Positions 49,841 to 59,498 are shown, counted from the stretch's first letter. The stretch: 64,000 nt of DNA from Cellulomonas sp. PhB150 (GCF_003755175.1 NZ_RKHX01000003.1:434001-498000), one strand, 5' to 3'. The notes: generated by a model not told the origin, from the sequence alone. Made by a program: numbers and translations.

Positions 49841-52800
49841 TCACGGCACGACCGGGCGCCGACGCACCAGCGCCAGCGCGGCTCCCGCGACGCAGAGCAC
49901 GGCTCCCGCCAGCGCGGCGTCGACCGGCAACGACGCGGGGATGCCCAGGTAGGTCGTGAACCCGAGGATGCGGTGCAGGCCCCACGGGAGCAGCACCATC
50001 TGGTCGTTCCACGTGCTGAGCACGGTCTCGAGGCCGATGCCGGCGACGACGACGCCCCCGACGAGGAGCACCGTTCCGACCGCCGTCGTGACCACGCCCA
50101 CCGCGCGTCGGCGCGTCATCGAGGAGCCGCTGCGCAGCGCCGCGCACGTCGCCACGAAGAGCCAGCAGAAGCCGGCGAACGCGACGGTCACGTAGGCCGC
50201 CCGCTGGCCCGGCAACGTCCAGAAGCCGAACCAGTAGCGCCCCGGCCCTCGCCAGGCGAGCACGGCGAGCAGCAGCGTCGTGCGCAGCAGCGCGACGCCG
50301 CCGATCGCCGCCAGCACGGGCCAGCGCCGCCGCCCGGCGAGCGCCCAGGTCACGAGGGCGAACAGGAGCCACGCACCGAGCGTCGCCGCGACGTGCACGG
50401 GCGCCGCGAACCATGTGTACACAAGCCGTGACGCAACAAGTACAAGGAGCGGGAGGGCCCCGACCACGATGCGGTCCACGCGGCCGAGCGCGTGCTCGCC
50501 GCCCAGCCGCCAGGGTCTCGTCGCGCCGATCCACAGCACCCGCAGGCCACGGTGGCCGGCGAACCGCGGGGCGCCCCGAGACCACGCCCCCAGACCCAGC
50601 GCGAGCAGGACGAGGACGAGCAGACCGCGCGCGGTCCAGGACATCGCGACGTCCCGGTCGGCGCGCTCCAGGCCCAGGTCGGCGGCGGTGAAGTTGTACG
50701 CGGGCAGGTCGAGGTCGTTCCCGTAGCGCTCCTCGTGCCCGGCGCGTGCCGCCGCGAACCGCGCCTCGGCGGCCCGCCAGGCGGTGCGCGCGGAGGCCGA
50801 GCCGGTGTCGAGCCACTGCGCGCGGCGCAGCATCGTCTCGCGGTACGCGTCGAGGGTCGTCAGCAGGTCCTGCTCGTACTCCGCTGCGGCCAGGAGCGCC
50901 TCGCGCTGCGCCGGGTCCGTCCACGTCGATGAGGGTGTGCTCGCGATGACGTCCCGCATGGTCGCGGCAGCCTGTGCGGCCTCGTGCCCCTCGGCGACGG
51001 CCTCGTCCACGCGACCCTTCGCCAGCGCGTAGATCGTGTCGAACGTGGCGCTGTCGCCCGAGACGATGTCCCACTCGAAGATCCACATCATCGGCGGCGG
51101 CTCGAGGCCGAGCGCCTTGACGGACCGGTCGGCGTACGGCCCGATGTACAGGCCCTGGGTGATCGCCGTCCGCGACAGGGCGAAGGCGCGCGAGATCGCC
51201 GCGACCGTCCCGGGGTCGGAGGAGAACGTCTGCCGGACCCAGTCCGCGCGGGCGCCGGGCACGTCGAGGTCCGGGTCCGACGCCAGGCGCGCGGCGAGGT
51301 AGGCGTTGAGGTCCCACGTCTGCCACAGGCCGTCCCGCAGGTAGAGCGCGCGCGGGCCGGCGTACAGGGGACCGCCAGTCTGCGCCCAGTCCCAGATCCC
51401 CTCGATGTTCGGGTTCGCCGCCAGCAGCTCGCGCAGCGCGCGCTGCTCGAGCGCGCCGAGGTCGTTGGGCAGCACTCCCTGACCCTCGAACTCGCGCCGT
51501 GCCTGCAGCTCGACGATCCGCCGCTGGTCCCCCACCTCGAGCGTGGGGTTGAGGGCGAGGTGGCTGTAGAAGTCCCCGGCGGAGTACTTGGTGGAGACGA
51601 CCAGGTGCGGGTCGTCGATCGCACCCAGCACGGTCTCGTAGGAGTCGGGGTTGGTGTGCAGGTCGCCGACCGCGCCGACCCCGACGGTCCACGACCGGAA
51701 GATGATGTCCTTGTCCGCCGCGCCGGCCGTGGCGAGCAGCGCGTGCAGCATCGCCTGCACCGCCGCCGGCGTCGTCACCGCGATCTTCGAGGTGTAGTCC
51801 CAGCCCGGCAGCTGGTAGGCCGACCCACCCTCGCCGATCCGCACCATCAGACCGTCGACGAACGGCATGCTGCCGAAGAGCTCCGCCAGACCCGCCTGGT
51901 ACACCGACCAGAGCTCGGGCGAGCTCGTGTCCAGGCTGCCGACCGTGCGCTCGAGGTAGTCCTCCAGCTCGGGGTCGAGGGCGAGCATGTCGGTCATCAG
52001 GTAGACCTTCATGCCCATGGCGTGCGCGTACCGCCAGACCGGGCCGAACGCCTCGACCATCGCCCGGGCCCGCGCCACGTGCGGGTCGCCCGGCGGGTAC
52101 ACGTCGAGGCCCTCGAACGTCACGTACTCCAGGAAGCCCTGCAGGACGATGCCGTTGTAGCCCTGCGACAGCGCGTGGTCGACGAGGGTCCGGTACTGCC
52201 GGGAGATGGTGGCCACGGCGTCCGCGTCGACCCACGGCGCCTCGGGAAGGACCGCGGAACCGACGATGTCCGAGTTGAGCGAGTAGTTCTCGCCCGAGGC
52301 GAACTGCGCAGGATCGTCGTCGAGGCCGACGGCACCCACGTCCGTGAGCCGCAGCCCGAGCCTGGGCCCCTGCGTGACGTCCTGCTCGTCCGCCGGCACC
52401 ACGGCGGTGGCCGACCGGACCCGGTCGGCCACCGTGGTCAGCCCAGCCCGGGCGCCCGCGGGCGTCCCTGCGGTGATCGTCACCCCGGACCCCGCGTGCA
52501 GCCGGAACTGCTCGCCCGTCAGGCCGGAGGTGGCGTCGACGTCGGCAACGATGCTGCAGCACGGTCCCCGGCCGTCGTCCTGCGAGGACACGCTCGGGCG
52601 GCTCAGCCCCCGACCCGCGTACGCGTCGGCGACGGACCGCGCCGCCAGCTGGAGCGCCGGGTCGTCAGGCGCGACGACCGCCCGGACGGCGGGCGGGGCG
52701 ACGTCGGCGCGGGCGGGCAGAGCCGACGTCCGCTCCGCCGGGACGTCCGCGGCCGTGTGGCTCAGCCCGAGCAGGCCGCCGACCTGCCAGGCGACGACCG

Positions 52801-52879
52801 CGCCCAGCGCGAGGAGCAGCCCGACGACGAGCGTGACGGTGGCGGCTCGCGGCGAAGCGGCATCGGTCCGACGGAACAC
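49841..52879 (-). CDS. membrane protein with an extracellular glycoside-hydrolase-like domain (GH67-like) and a polytopic C-terminus
   Basis: 1012 residues. An N-terminal anchor (TVTLVVGLLLALGAVVAWQV) is followed by a ~700-residue extracytoplasmic region. That region has a TIM-barrel look: SQGYNGIVLQGFLEYVTFEG, YAHAMGMKVYLMTDMLAL, KDIIFRSWTVGVGAVGDLHT, VVSTKYSAGDFYSHLALNP and NPNIEGIWDWAQTGGP, recalling alpha-glucuronidase (GH67) and related families. From about residue 715 there are roughly eight hydrophobic helices (GLLVLVLLALGLGAW onward). Catalytic acids cannot be assigned safely. The soluble-enzyme-plus-membrane fusion is unusual. Confidence 0.75.
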   Translation of the reverse strand: MFRRTDAASPRAATVTLVVGLLLALGAVVAWQVGGLLGLSHTAADVPAERTSALPARADVAPPAVRAVVAPDDPALQLAARSVADAYAGRGLSRPSVSSQDDGRGPCCSIVADVDATSGLTGEQFRLHAGSGVTITAGTPAGARAGLTTVADRVRSATAVVPADEQDVTQGPRLGLRLTDVGAVGLDDDPAQFASGENYSLNSDIVGSAVLPEAPWVDADAVATISRQYRTLVDHALSQGYNGIVLQGFLEYVTFEGLDVYPPGDPHVARARAMVEAFGPVWRYAHAMGMKVYLMTDMLALDPELEDYLERTVGSLDTSSPELWSVYQAGLAELFGSMPFVDGLMVRIGEGGSAYQLPGWDYTSKIAVTTPAAVQAMLHALLATAGAADKDIIFRSWTVGVGAVGDLHTNPDSYETVLGAIDDPHLVVSTKYSAGDFYSHLALNPTLEVGDQRRIVELQARREFEGQGVLPNDLGALEQRALRELLAANPNIEGIWDWAQTGGPLYAGPRALYLRDGLWQTWDLNAYLAARLASDPDLDVPGARADWVRQTFSSDPGTVAAISRAFALSRTAITQGLYIGPYADRSVKALGLEPPPMMWIFEWDIVSGDSATFDTIYALAKGRVDEAVAEGHEAAQAAATMRDVIASTPSSTWTDPAQREALLAAAEYEQDLLTTLDAYRETMLRRAQWLDTGSASARTAWRAAEARFAAARAGHEERYGNDLDLPAYNFTAADLGLERADRDVAMSWTARGLLVLVLLALGLGAWSRGAPRFAGHRGLRVLWIGATRPWRLGGEHALGRVDRIVVGALPLLVLVASRLVYTWFAAPVHVAATLGAWLLFALVTWALAGRRRWPVLAAIGGVALLRTTLLLAVLAWRGPGRYWFGFWTLPGQRAAYVTVAFAGFCWLFVATCAALRSGSSMTRRRAVGVVTTAVGTVLLVGGVVVAGIGLETVLSTWNDQMVLLPWGLHRILGFTTYLGIPASLPVDAALAGAVLCVAGAALALVRRRPVVP

Positions 52880-52940
52880 GCGCGCAGTGTGTCACGGCGT
52901 GCGCGCGCGACGCCCCGCGCGCCGCGACGGCTCGCCGGTG

Positions 52941-54659
52941 TCAGTAGACGTCCACGACCGCCCAGATCGGGTGGTGGTCGGACGGCGCGGTCTTCTCAGT
53001 CGTCCGACGCACGGCGAACGAGCGCGGCACGACCTTCGACGACGTCAGGATGTGGTCGATGCGCGTCGCCCGCACGCCCGTCGGGAGCCAGGCGTGGAAG
53101 CTCGCGTACTGGCCGTTGACGATCGACGGCGCCGCGAGGTCGCTCGGGTAGTAGACGTTCTTCAGCACCTGCTCCATGGGCGTGCTGCTGCCGTCGCCGT
53201 ACCAGGCGTTGAAGTCCCCGGCCACGACCACGGGGACCGACCCCAGGGTCTTGAGCCACGCGGCGAGCTGGGTTCCCTGCTTGAGCCGCTTGGCGGCGTC
53301 GCTCGCGGTCTTCCCGTTGGTGAGGTGGGTGCTGACGACGACGACCTGACGGCCGGTGGTGTCACGCAGGCGGTCCCACGCCACGTAGCGGTCGTCACCG
53401 ACCGTGTACGTGAACTCGCCGCACGAGACGAGGTCGAACTTGGCGTCGTCGTACAGCACGTGCTCGGAGTGGGTGCTGCACCCGGTGCCGAGCCTGAGGC
53501 CGCTCGAGCGGGCCAGCAGCTCGACGGGGCGGTACTGCGTCGAGGTCCCGTCGTACTTCGAGACCTTCCCGTACGTCGCCTCCTGCACCCCGACGACGTC
53601 CAGGTCGCTGATGAGGTGCGCCATCGCCGTCACCCGCTTGTAGAACGGACGCTCGGCGCTGTCCCGCAGCACGTTGTAGCTGCCGACCTTCATCGAGGAG
53701 TGCGACCCTGCCGGGACCGGCTCGCGCGGAGCCGCGGTCACCGCGCGGGCGGGAGCGAAGGTCGTCCTGAGGCGATCGGCGGTCACCGAGACGAAGAAGA
53801 CGCCACGAGGAACCCCGGTGACTGTCGTCGACGTGCCCGTCGTGCGCTTCGAGATGAAGGCGGCGCCGTCGCGCGTCCTGCTCACGGAGACCGTGTAGCC
53901 GGTGGCCAGCGCGCCCTTCGTCCACGACACCGCGAGCGAGCTGGTGGTCTGCGGGCGCACGACGATGTTGGTCGCCCGCTTGACCTGGTGCGCCTGGGTC
54001 TTGACGGAGTACAGCTTGCTGAACGGTCCGGGCGTCGACCGGGTGTTGAAGGCCCGGACCGCGTAGTAGTAGCGGGCCCCCTCCTTGATCGTCGACGAGT
54101 CCACGAGCCGGCCCGTCCGGCTCGAGAGCGCGGTCCTCAGGACCACGTGCTTCTTCGCCTTGTCGCTGTAGACGACGACCTGGTAGAGAGTCGCGCGCTT
54201 CGCCTTGCTCCAGGCGACCTTGAACTTGGCGACACCGACGCCGGTCAGGTGCACGCCCGTCGGAGCTGCGGGACGGGTCTTCCAGGTCCGCGTCGTCGCG
54301 ACGGCCGACCGGGCGCCGACCTTCGAGCCCGCCTTGGCCCGTACGGCGACGTAGTAGCGCACGTCCTTCTTCAGACCGGTCACCTTGAGGGAGGTCCCCG
54401 TGCCGCGCAGCTTCTTCGGGGAGGACATCCCCGGCTTGGTCGACACCGCGACGACGTAGGCCGTGGCGCCCGAGACGGCACGCCACGTGACGCGGAGGGA
54501 GGTGGAGCCGGTGGCCGTCGCGACGACCCTGGTCACCTTGGTCGGCGTCGCGGCCTGCGCGGGAGCAGCGAGGCCGGCGAGAGCCACGACGCAGGCGACC
54601 AGCACGGCGAGAGCCACGCGCCAGCGGCGCGTCCGGGGTGTACCTGGGTTCGTCTGCAT
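52941..54659 (-). CDS. secreted endonuclease/exonuclease/phosphatase with fibronectin type III domains
   Basis: 572 residues. The signal peptide VALAVLVACVVALAGLAAPA ends before QAATP. About three fibronectin III-like repeats follow (VTWRAVSGATAYVVAVST, KVAWSKAKRATLYQVVVYSD, AVSWTKGALATGYTVSVSR). The C-terminal ~250 residues are an EEP domain, with KVGSYNVLRD, VVGVQEATYG (Glu), VVVVSTHLTNG, VVVAGDFNAWYGDG (Asp, Asn), TRIDHILTS and PSDHHPIWAV (Asp-His). It probably hydrolyses extracellular DNA or phosphoesters. The ATG is placed at the signal peptide, and the ribosome site is weak. It is divergent from the next secreted protein. Confidence 0.88.
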   Translation of the reverse strand: MQTNPGTPRTRRWRVALAVLVACVVALAGLAAPAQAATPTKVTRVVATATGSTSLRVTWRAVSGATAYVVAVSTKPGMSSPKKLRGTGTSLKVTGLKKDVRYYVAVRAKAGSKVGARSAVATTRTWKTRPAAPTGVHLTGVGVAKFKVAWSKAKRATLYQVVVYSDKAKKHVVLRTALSSRTGRLVDSSTIKEGARYYYAVRAFNTRSTPGPFSKLYSVKTQAHQVKRATNIVVRPQTTSSLAVSWTKGALATGYTVSVSRTRDGAAFISKRTTGTSTTVTGVPRGVFFVSVTADRLRTTFAPARAVTAAPREPVPAGSHSSMKVGSYNVLRDSAERPFYKRVTAMAHLISDLDVVGVQEATYGKVSKYDGTSTQYRPVELLARSSGLRLGTGCSTHSEHVLYDDAKFDLVSCGEFTYTVGDDRYVAWDRLRDTTGRQVVVVSTHLTNGKTASDAAKRLKQGTQLAAWLKTLGSVPVVVAGDFNAWYGDGSSTPMEQVLKNVYYPSDLAAPSIVNGQYASFHAWLPTGVRATRIDHILTSSKVVPRSFAVRRTTEKTAPSDHHPIWAVVDVY

Positions 54660-54867
54660 GACCGCGGGGGACCTCTTCCGTGACAGCTGGTGCGCGTCCG
54701 CGCACCTACCCGAACGCATCGGCAGCCACCTGGTGGAGACTGAGCACTCCGAACGGGTGGCTCCGCGCCGTCGCGAGCAATCAGGCTACGTCAGTTCCCC
54801 GAGGCACGCGACGATGCGGCCTACCATCGGAGAAGCCGAGGCGTCGGCGCCGATCTGGAGGGTCTCG

Positions 54868-56535
54868 ATGAAGAAGTCCGCGGCAGTGCTGCTCGCGATG
54901 GCCGTGATGGTCGCGCTGGGGCTCGTCGGCCCGCCCGCCGTCGCAGCGGAGCACCACGTCCTGAAGGTCCGGCTCGTCACCTCGGCCGGCGTCCGCATCC
55001 CGGGCGTCACGGTCCGACTGGACGGAGCGAAGGACTACGCGAAGCACACCGACGCGCGCGGCGTCGCGACCTTCTCGAACGTGCCCGAAGGGCGCTACCG
55101 CGCGCAGGCCTCGGTGACCGACAAGGCCAAGAAGGTCCACACCGGGTCGGCGACCGTCGTCGTCGACGACACGATGGTCGCGCAGGTGAAGGTCTCCGGG
55201 CTGACGGGGGTCCGCGGCGTCGTGACGAAGGGCTCCACGCCCGTCGCCGGGGCGAGCGTCTGGGTGTCGTGGGTCGGTCACGGACAGGGCGCGCGAGCGA
55301 TCACGGCGTCGGACGGCTCGTACTCGGTCGTGGGGATGCGGCCCGGCAAGGTCACGGTGATCGTCTACCGGAGCTTCACGTCCAACTTCTTCTCCACCTA
55401 CTACGGCGACACGGTCCGGCAGCCGGACGCACGGCAGATCACCCTCGCCACGGACGTCGCGAAGGTCGCCGACGTGTCGGTCAAGCGCAGCGCGACCATC
55501 ACGGGCAAGGTCGTGGACTCGCACGGCAAGCCGATCGCGGGCATCGACGTCAACTCCTCGACCGAGGGCAACCTGCCGGCGCGGACGAACGCTGCGGGCG
55601 TCTACTACCTGCACGGCATGGAGGCCGGGAAGGCCAAGGTGTGGGTCTCCCGCGGGCGCGACGTCCCGACGAGGTCGGGCACCTACGCCGTCGCCGAGCT
55701 GGGCAGGACGACGACCGCCACGACCATCGTCGCCAAGATCGGCACCGCCAGCATCAGCCTCACCCAGAAGCGCCCGTACGGGTACTACGGCGTCGGCGCG
55801 ACCCTGCACAGCACGAGCGGCGAGCGGATCGCGACGGACGACGGGTGCGTGTACGACGAGAACGGCGACTGCGCGACGACGAACCACCTCTCGTTCACCG
55901 GCCTCAAGTCGGGGACCTACGTCGTCTCGCTCGACGGCAGCAACGTCGGCCACAAGGTCACCCTCCGGCCGGGCCAGCACACGAACCTGGGCACCCTGGG
56001 CATCCCGGCAGCCACGACCCTGAGCGGCACGGTGACCGACGTCGCCAAGAAGCCGGTCGCCGGCATCTACCTCGAGCTGCAGGACCAGTGGGGCATCGAG
56101 GTCAACGGGGGCCTGACCGACGCGTCGGGTCACTACGCGATCAAAGGCCTCGTCGCCGGTCGCTACACGCTCGTCTCGCACGCACTCGGCTCTCTCGCAC
56201 CTACGTCGACGACCGTGACGGCGACCCCGGGCAAGAACGCCACCGCGTCGCTGGTGGTACCCCAGGGCGCGACGATCAGCGGTGTCGTGACCCACGCCGG
56301 CAAGCCCGTCGTCGGGATCACGGTGAACATCCGGCCGTCGACGGCTCCGCGCTTCTACGACTTCGCGGTCACCGACAGCCGGGGCCGTTACACGTTCTCG
56401 TCCGTGACTCCCGGCCCCGCCACGATCTGGGCGGAGGACGAGGAGTACCGCGGTGGCTACGCGCGGTCCCAGACCACCGTGCGGACGACCGCGGGCGAGC
56501 ACGTCACGATGCCGGACCTCGCGGTGACCTCCTAG
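54868..56535 (+). CDS. secreted carboxypeptidase-regulatory-like repeat protein, 555 aa
   Basis: Signal peptide MKKSAAVLLAMAVMVALGLV, cleaved near AVAAEH. The rest is about five beta-sandwich repeats of the carboxypeptidase regulatory/Cna-B-like type, each with a hydrophobic strand, a VAGASVWVS- or IAGIDVNSS-type strand and a TDASGHYAIKGLVAGRYTL-type end. Examples are TGVRGVVTKGSTPVAGASV, ITGKVVDSHGKPIAGIDV, LSGTVTDVAKKPVAGIYL and ISGVVTHAGKPVVGITV. It has no LPXTG anchor, and a surface or secreted adhesion-like role is inference. GGAGG precedes the ATG; a strong terminator follows. Confidence 0.88.
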   Translation: MKKSAAVLLAMAVMVALGLVGPPAVAAEHHVLKVRLVTSAGVRIPGVTVRLDGAKDYAKHTDARGVATFSNVPEGRYRAQASVTDKAKKVHTGSATVVVDDTMVAQVKVSGLTGVRGVVTKGSTPVAGASVWVSWVGHGQGARAITASDGSYSVVGMRPGKVTVIVYRSFTSNFFSTYYGDTVRQPDARQITLATDVAKVADVSVKRSATITGKVVDSHGKPIAGIDVNSSTEGNLPARTNAAGVYYLHGMEAGKAKVWVSRGRDVPTRSGTYAVAELGRTTTATTIVAKIGTASISLTQKRPYGYYGVGATLHSTSGERIATDDGCVYDENGDCATTNHLSFTGLKSGTYVVSLDGSNVGHKVTLRPGQHTNLGTLGIPAATTLSGTVTDVAKKPVAGIYLELQDQWGIEVNGGLTDASGHYAIKGLVAGRYTLVSHALGSLAPTSTTVTATPGKNATASLVVPQGATISGVVTHAGKPVVGITVNIRPSTAPRFYDFAVTDSRGRYTFSSVTPGPATIWAEDEEYRGGYARSQTTVRTTAGEHVTMPDLAVTS

Positions 56536-56559
56536 CGGACGGCGTCCGGCCCACCGACG

Positions 56560-56595
56560 CGAACAGGCCGGACCCCTGGGGGTCCGGCCTGTTCG
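56560..56595 (+). terminator. strong terminator after the repeat protein
   Basis: CGAACAGGCCGGACCCC (56560-56576) pairs perfectly over 17 bp with GGGGTCCGGCCTGTTCG (56579-56595), starting 24 nt after the stop. It may also stop minus-strand transcription from the tRNA gene. Confidence 0.8.
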
Positions 56596-56621
56596 TCGAT
56601 GTCTGGCGAAGACATCCTGTG

Positions 56622-56704
56622 TGCGCGAGGGGGGATTTGAACCCCCACGCCCTTTCGGACACTGGCACCTGAAGCCAGCGCGTCTGCCGTTCCGCCACTC
56701 GCGC
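56622..56704 (-). tRNA. tRNA-Leu (anticodon CAG)
   Basis: 83-nt class II tRNA on the minus strand. The acceptor stem is GCGCGAG with CTCGCGC, the discriminator base is A, and the D-stem is GCG/CGC. The anticodon stem CTGGC/GCCAG encloses loop TTCAGGT with anticodon CAG. The long variable arm (TGTCCGAAAGGGCGTG) is expected for Leu, and the T-arm is GGGGG-TTCAAAT-CCCCC. The CCA end is not encoded. A tRNA-Leu next to fhaA is conserved in actinobacteria. Confidence 0.96.
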
Positions 56705-56959
56705 GCGCCGAGAAGATTAGCACGGTCCGCGGGTGGTCCCGAATCCGCCCGGAGCGCGCCGGCGCAGGCCCGACGAGGGCCGAGAACGGGCGCCCGCACG
56801 GGTACGACTCGCGCCCGCCGCGGGCCGTTGACCACGGGTTCACCGGTCACGTGGATACCATCAAGGCGGATCGACCGCGGCCGTCTCGCGACGAGCACGC
56901 TGGCCGCATCCCACCGACCGCACCCGCGGTACGGCCGACGGCGCAAGAAGGAGGTGGGC

Positions 56960-57667
56960 ATGGGCTTCCTCGACAAGTTCGAGAACGGCGTGGAGCGCGT
57001 GGTCAACAACGCCTTCGCCAAGGCCTTCCGCGGCGAGCTCAAGCCCGTCGAGCTCGCGAGCGCGCTGCGCCGCGAGGTCGACGAGCGGGCAGCCGTGGTG
57101 GGCCGCGACAGAACTGTCGTGCCCAACGAGTTCACGATCGAGCTCTCGACTGCCGACTACGACCAGGTGGAGGCATGGGGAGCGGAGGCGCTGGCGGACG
57201 AGTTCGCCGCGAACGTCACCGACCACGCCGCGAGCCAGCGCTACGCATTCGTCGGGCCGGTCACCGTGAGCTTCTCCGAGGACACCGAGCAGGAGGCCGG
57301 CCGGTTCAAGGTGCACAGCGCCACCGTGCGCGGCGCGGTGGCCCCGGCGGCGAACAACGCGCCCAGTGCGCGGCACCCGCTCGTCGACATCGACGGGCAG
57401 CGGTACCTGCTGACGGGGCCGGTCACGGTCATCGGACGCGGGAGCGAGGCCGACATCATCGTCGACGACCCCGGCGTCTCGCGGAAGCACCTCGAGATCC
57501 GCGTGACTCCCGAGGGCGTCGTCGCGAGCGACATGGGGTCCACCAACGGGCTGTTCGTCGAGGGCCACCAGGTCCCGGCCGCGACGCTGCTGGACGGCAA
57601 CACCCTCACCATCGGGCGCACCCGGATCCTGTTCTGGACGGGTGGCGAACCGGACCCGGACGAGTGA
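56960..57667 (+). CDS. fhaA: FhaA: DUF3662 plus FHA-domain protein
   Basis: First gene of the cell-growth and Ser/Thr-phosphorylation cluster. The N-terminal DUF3662 domain starts MGFLDKFENGVERVVNNAFA and KAFRGELKPVELASALRREV. A linker follows, then the C-terminal FHA domain with IGRGSEADIIVDD, SRKHLEIRV and MGSTNGLFVEG, which binds phosphothreonine on partners such as kinases and MviN. The 235-residue protein is shorter than the mycobacterial form, with a compact linker. An almost perfect Shine-Dalgarno AAGGAGGT precedes the ATG. Confidence 0.95.
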   Translation: MGFLDKFENGVERVVNNAFAKAFRGELKPVELASALRREVDERAAVVGRDRTVVPNEFTIELSTADYDQVEAWGAEALADEFAANVTDHAASQRYAFVGPVTVSFSEDTEQEAGRFKVHSATVRGAVAPAANNAPSARHPLVDIDGQRYLLTGPVTVIGRGSEADIIVDDPGVSRKHLEIRVTPEGVVASDMGSTNGLFVEGHQVPAATLLDGNTLTIGRTRILFWTGGEPDPDE

Positions 57668-57677
57668 CGCCGACGCG

Positions 57678-58169
57678 ATGAGCGAGCTGACGATCACCCT
57701 GCTGCGGCTGGGCTACCTGGCGCTGCTCTGGATCTTCGTGCTGTCCGCCATCGCCGTGCTCCGCCGCGACCTGTACGGGACGCGGATCGTCGAGCGGCGC
57801 GCCGCCCGCAAGCGCAGCGCGGCCGCGCCCGAGGCCAGCGCGCCCGAGAGCACGCCCGCGCCGCGCCAGCAGCGCACCCAGAACCTGCGCCTCGTCGTCA
57901 CCGAGGGGCCGCTGACGGGCACGATCGTCCCGCTCGGCTCGTCATCGGTCCTCATCGGCCGAGCGCCCGGCTGCACGCTGGTGCTGGACGACGACTACTC
58001 CTCGTCGCGGCACGCTCGGATCTTCCCCCAGGGCGGCGCCTGGTTCGTCGAGGACCTCGGTTCCACGAACGGCACCTTCGTGGGCGACCAGCGCGTCGAG
58101 GCGCCCACGCAGCTCGCGACCGGTACACCGGTCCGCGTGGGCCAGAGCGTGATCGAGCTGCAGAGGTGA
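57678..58169 (+). CDS. fhaB: FhaB/FipA: membrane-anchored FHA-domain protein
   Basis: 163 residues. An N-terminal membrane helix (LLRLGYLALLWIFVLSAIAV) is followed by a basic juxtamembrane and Ala/Pro linker, and an FHA domain with LIGRAPGCTLVLDD, SSSRHARIF and LGSTNGTFVGD. In actinobacteria FhaB binds phosphorylated partners at the division site and is a target of PknA and PknB. ATG 57678 is chosen at the membrane segment. It begins 10 nt after fhaA and overlaps pstP by 4 bp. Confidence 0.95.
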   Translation: MSELTITLLRLGYLALLWIFVLSAIAVLRRDLYGTRIVERRAARKRSAAAPEASAPESTPAPRQQRTQNLRLVVTEGPLTGTIVPLGSSSVLIGRAPGCTLVLDDDYSSSRHARIFPQGGAWFVEDLGSTNGTFVGDQRVEAPTQLATGTPVRVGQSVIELQR

Positions 58170-59488
58170 CCGTCGCGCTCCGTTACGCGGCCCGGTCCGA
58201 CGTCGGGCTGGTCCGCAGCAACAACCAGGACTCGGGCTACGCCGGCCCGCACCTGCTCATGGTCGCCGACGGCATGGGCGGTCATGCCGGCGGCGACGTC
58301 GCGTCGAGCGTCGCGGTCGCCGCGTTCGCGCCCCTCGACGGCGAGTCGCACGGGCCCGACGACGCGCTCGACGAGCTCGAGGCCGCGCTGGAGAACGCGC
58401 GCGACGAGATCATCGCCCGCAGCGAGGCGGAGCCCGAGCTCGCAGGCATGGGCACGACCGTCATCGCCATCCTGCGCGCCGGCAACAAGCTCGCGATGGT
58501 GCACCTCGGCGACTCGCGCGGCTACCTGCTGCGGGACGGCGTCCTGACGCAGGTCACCACCGACCACACGTTCGTCCAGCACCTCGTCGACATCGGCCGG
58601 ATCACGCCCGAGGAGGCCGAGCACCACCCGCAGCGCTCCGTCGTGATGCGGGTGCTCGGCGACTTCGACGCCGAGGTCACCCCGGACATGTCGATGCGCG
58701 AGGCGCGCGTCGGCGACCGCTGGCTGCTGTGCTCCGACGGGCTGTCCGGCTTCGTCAGCGCGGACACGATCGCCGAGACGTTGCGCACCCTCACCGACGT
58801 CGACCAGTGCGCGGACCGCCTGGTGCAGCTCGCCCTGCGCGCCGGCGGCGGCGACAACGTCACCGTGGTCCTCGCGGACGTCGTCGAGCTCGACGACCTC
58901 GCGGACGGCGCAGGCCCGACGACGAACGCGACGATCGTCGGCTCGGCGGCCGCCACGTTCGACGCGCCGACGAGCGCGGCCGACGGCCCCGCCGCCCGCG
59001 CCGCGAGCCTGACCAAGCCCGAGTCCGAGGACGGCGAGGACGACGACGAGGACGACCACGACGACGAGGCCCCGCCGCGTCGTCGCCGGCGCGGCTGGGT
59101 CGTCGCGGTGGGCGTCGTCGTGCTGCTCGTCGCCGTCGGGGTCGGCGCGTGGGCGTGGACGCAGACGCAGTACTACGTGGGGTCGGAGAACGGCCAGGTC
59201 GCTATCTTCCGCGGCATCCCGCAGTCCCTCGGCCCGATCGAGCTCTCGACGGTCGTCGAGACCACCGACGTCGCGGTCGACGACCTGCAGTCGGCGTACC
59301 TGCGCGTCCGGGTCGACGAGACCATCCACGCCGACAGCCTCGAGGCCGCCCGCACGCAGGTGGACCTGCTCGTGCAGGACTCGGTGCCGCCGGAGCCCAG
59401 CCCGACGATCACGCCCGCACCCTCGCCGTCGATGACGCCGTCGACGACGCCGCCGACCCCGTCGGCGGCCGCCACGGCCGACGCGTGA
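58166..59488 (+). CDS. pstP: PP2C-family protein serine/threonine phosphatase
   Basis: Dephosphorylates PknA, PknB and their targets. The 440-residue protein begins with the PP2C domain: RSNNQDSGYAG, MVADGMGGHAGGDVAS, VHLGDSRGYLLRDG and CSDGLSGFV, with metal-binding Asp residues present. A Pro/Asp/Glu-rich linker, a membrane helix at about residues 310-332 (WVVAVGVVVLLVAVGVGAW) and a ~110-residue extracellular part follow, the usual PstP layout. The GTG start overlaps fhaB (GTGA). Confidence 0.96.
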   Translation: MTVALRYAARSDVGLVRSNNQDSGYAGPHLLMVADGMGGHAGGDVASSVAVAAFAPLDGESHGPDDALDELEAALENARDEIIARSEAEPELAGMGTTVIAILRAGNKLAMVHLGDSRGYLLRDGVLTQVTTDHTFVQHLVDIGRITPEEAEHHPQRSVVMRVLGDFDAEVTPDMSMREARVGDRWLLCSDGLSGFVSADTIAETLRTLTDVDQCADRLVQLALRAGGGDNVTVVLADVVELDDLADGAGPTTNATIVGSAAATFDAPTSAADGPAARAASLTKPESEDGEDDDEDDHDDEAPPRRRRRGWVVAVGVVVLLVAVGVGAWAWTQTQYYVGSENGQVAIFRGIPQSLGPIELSTVVETTDVAVDDLQSAYLRVRVDETIHADSLEAARTQVDLLVQDSVPPEPSPTITPAPSPSMTPSTTPPTPSAAATADA

Positions 59489-59498
59489 GCCGGTTGTC

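Noticed and set aside
56828..56861. fhaA promoter TTGACC ... TACCAT
   Set aside because: The 22-bp spacer is outside the normal range, so the pair is not convincing.
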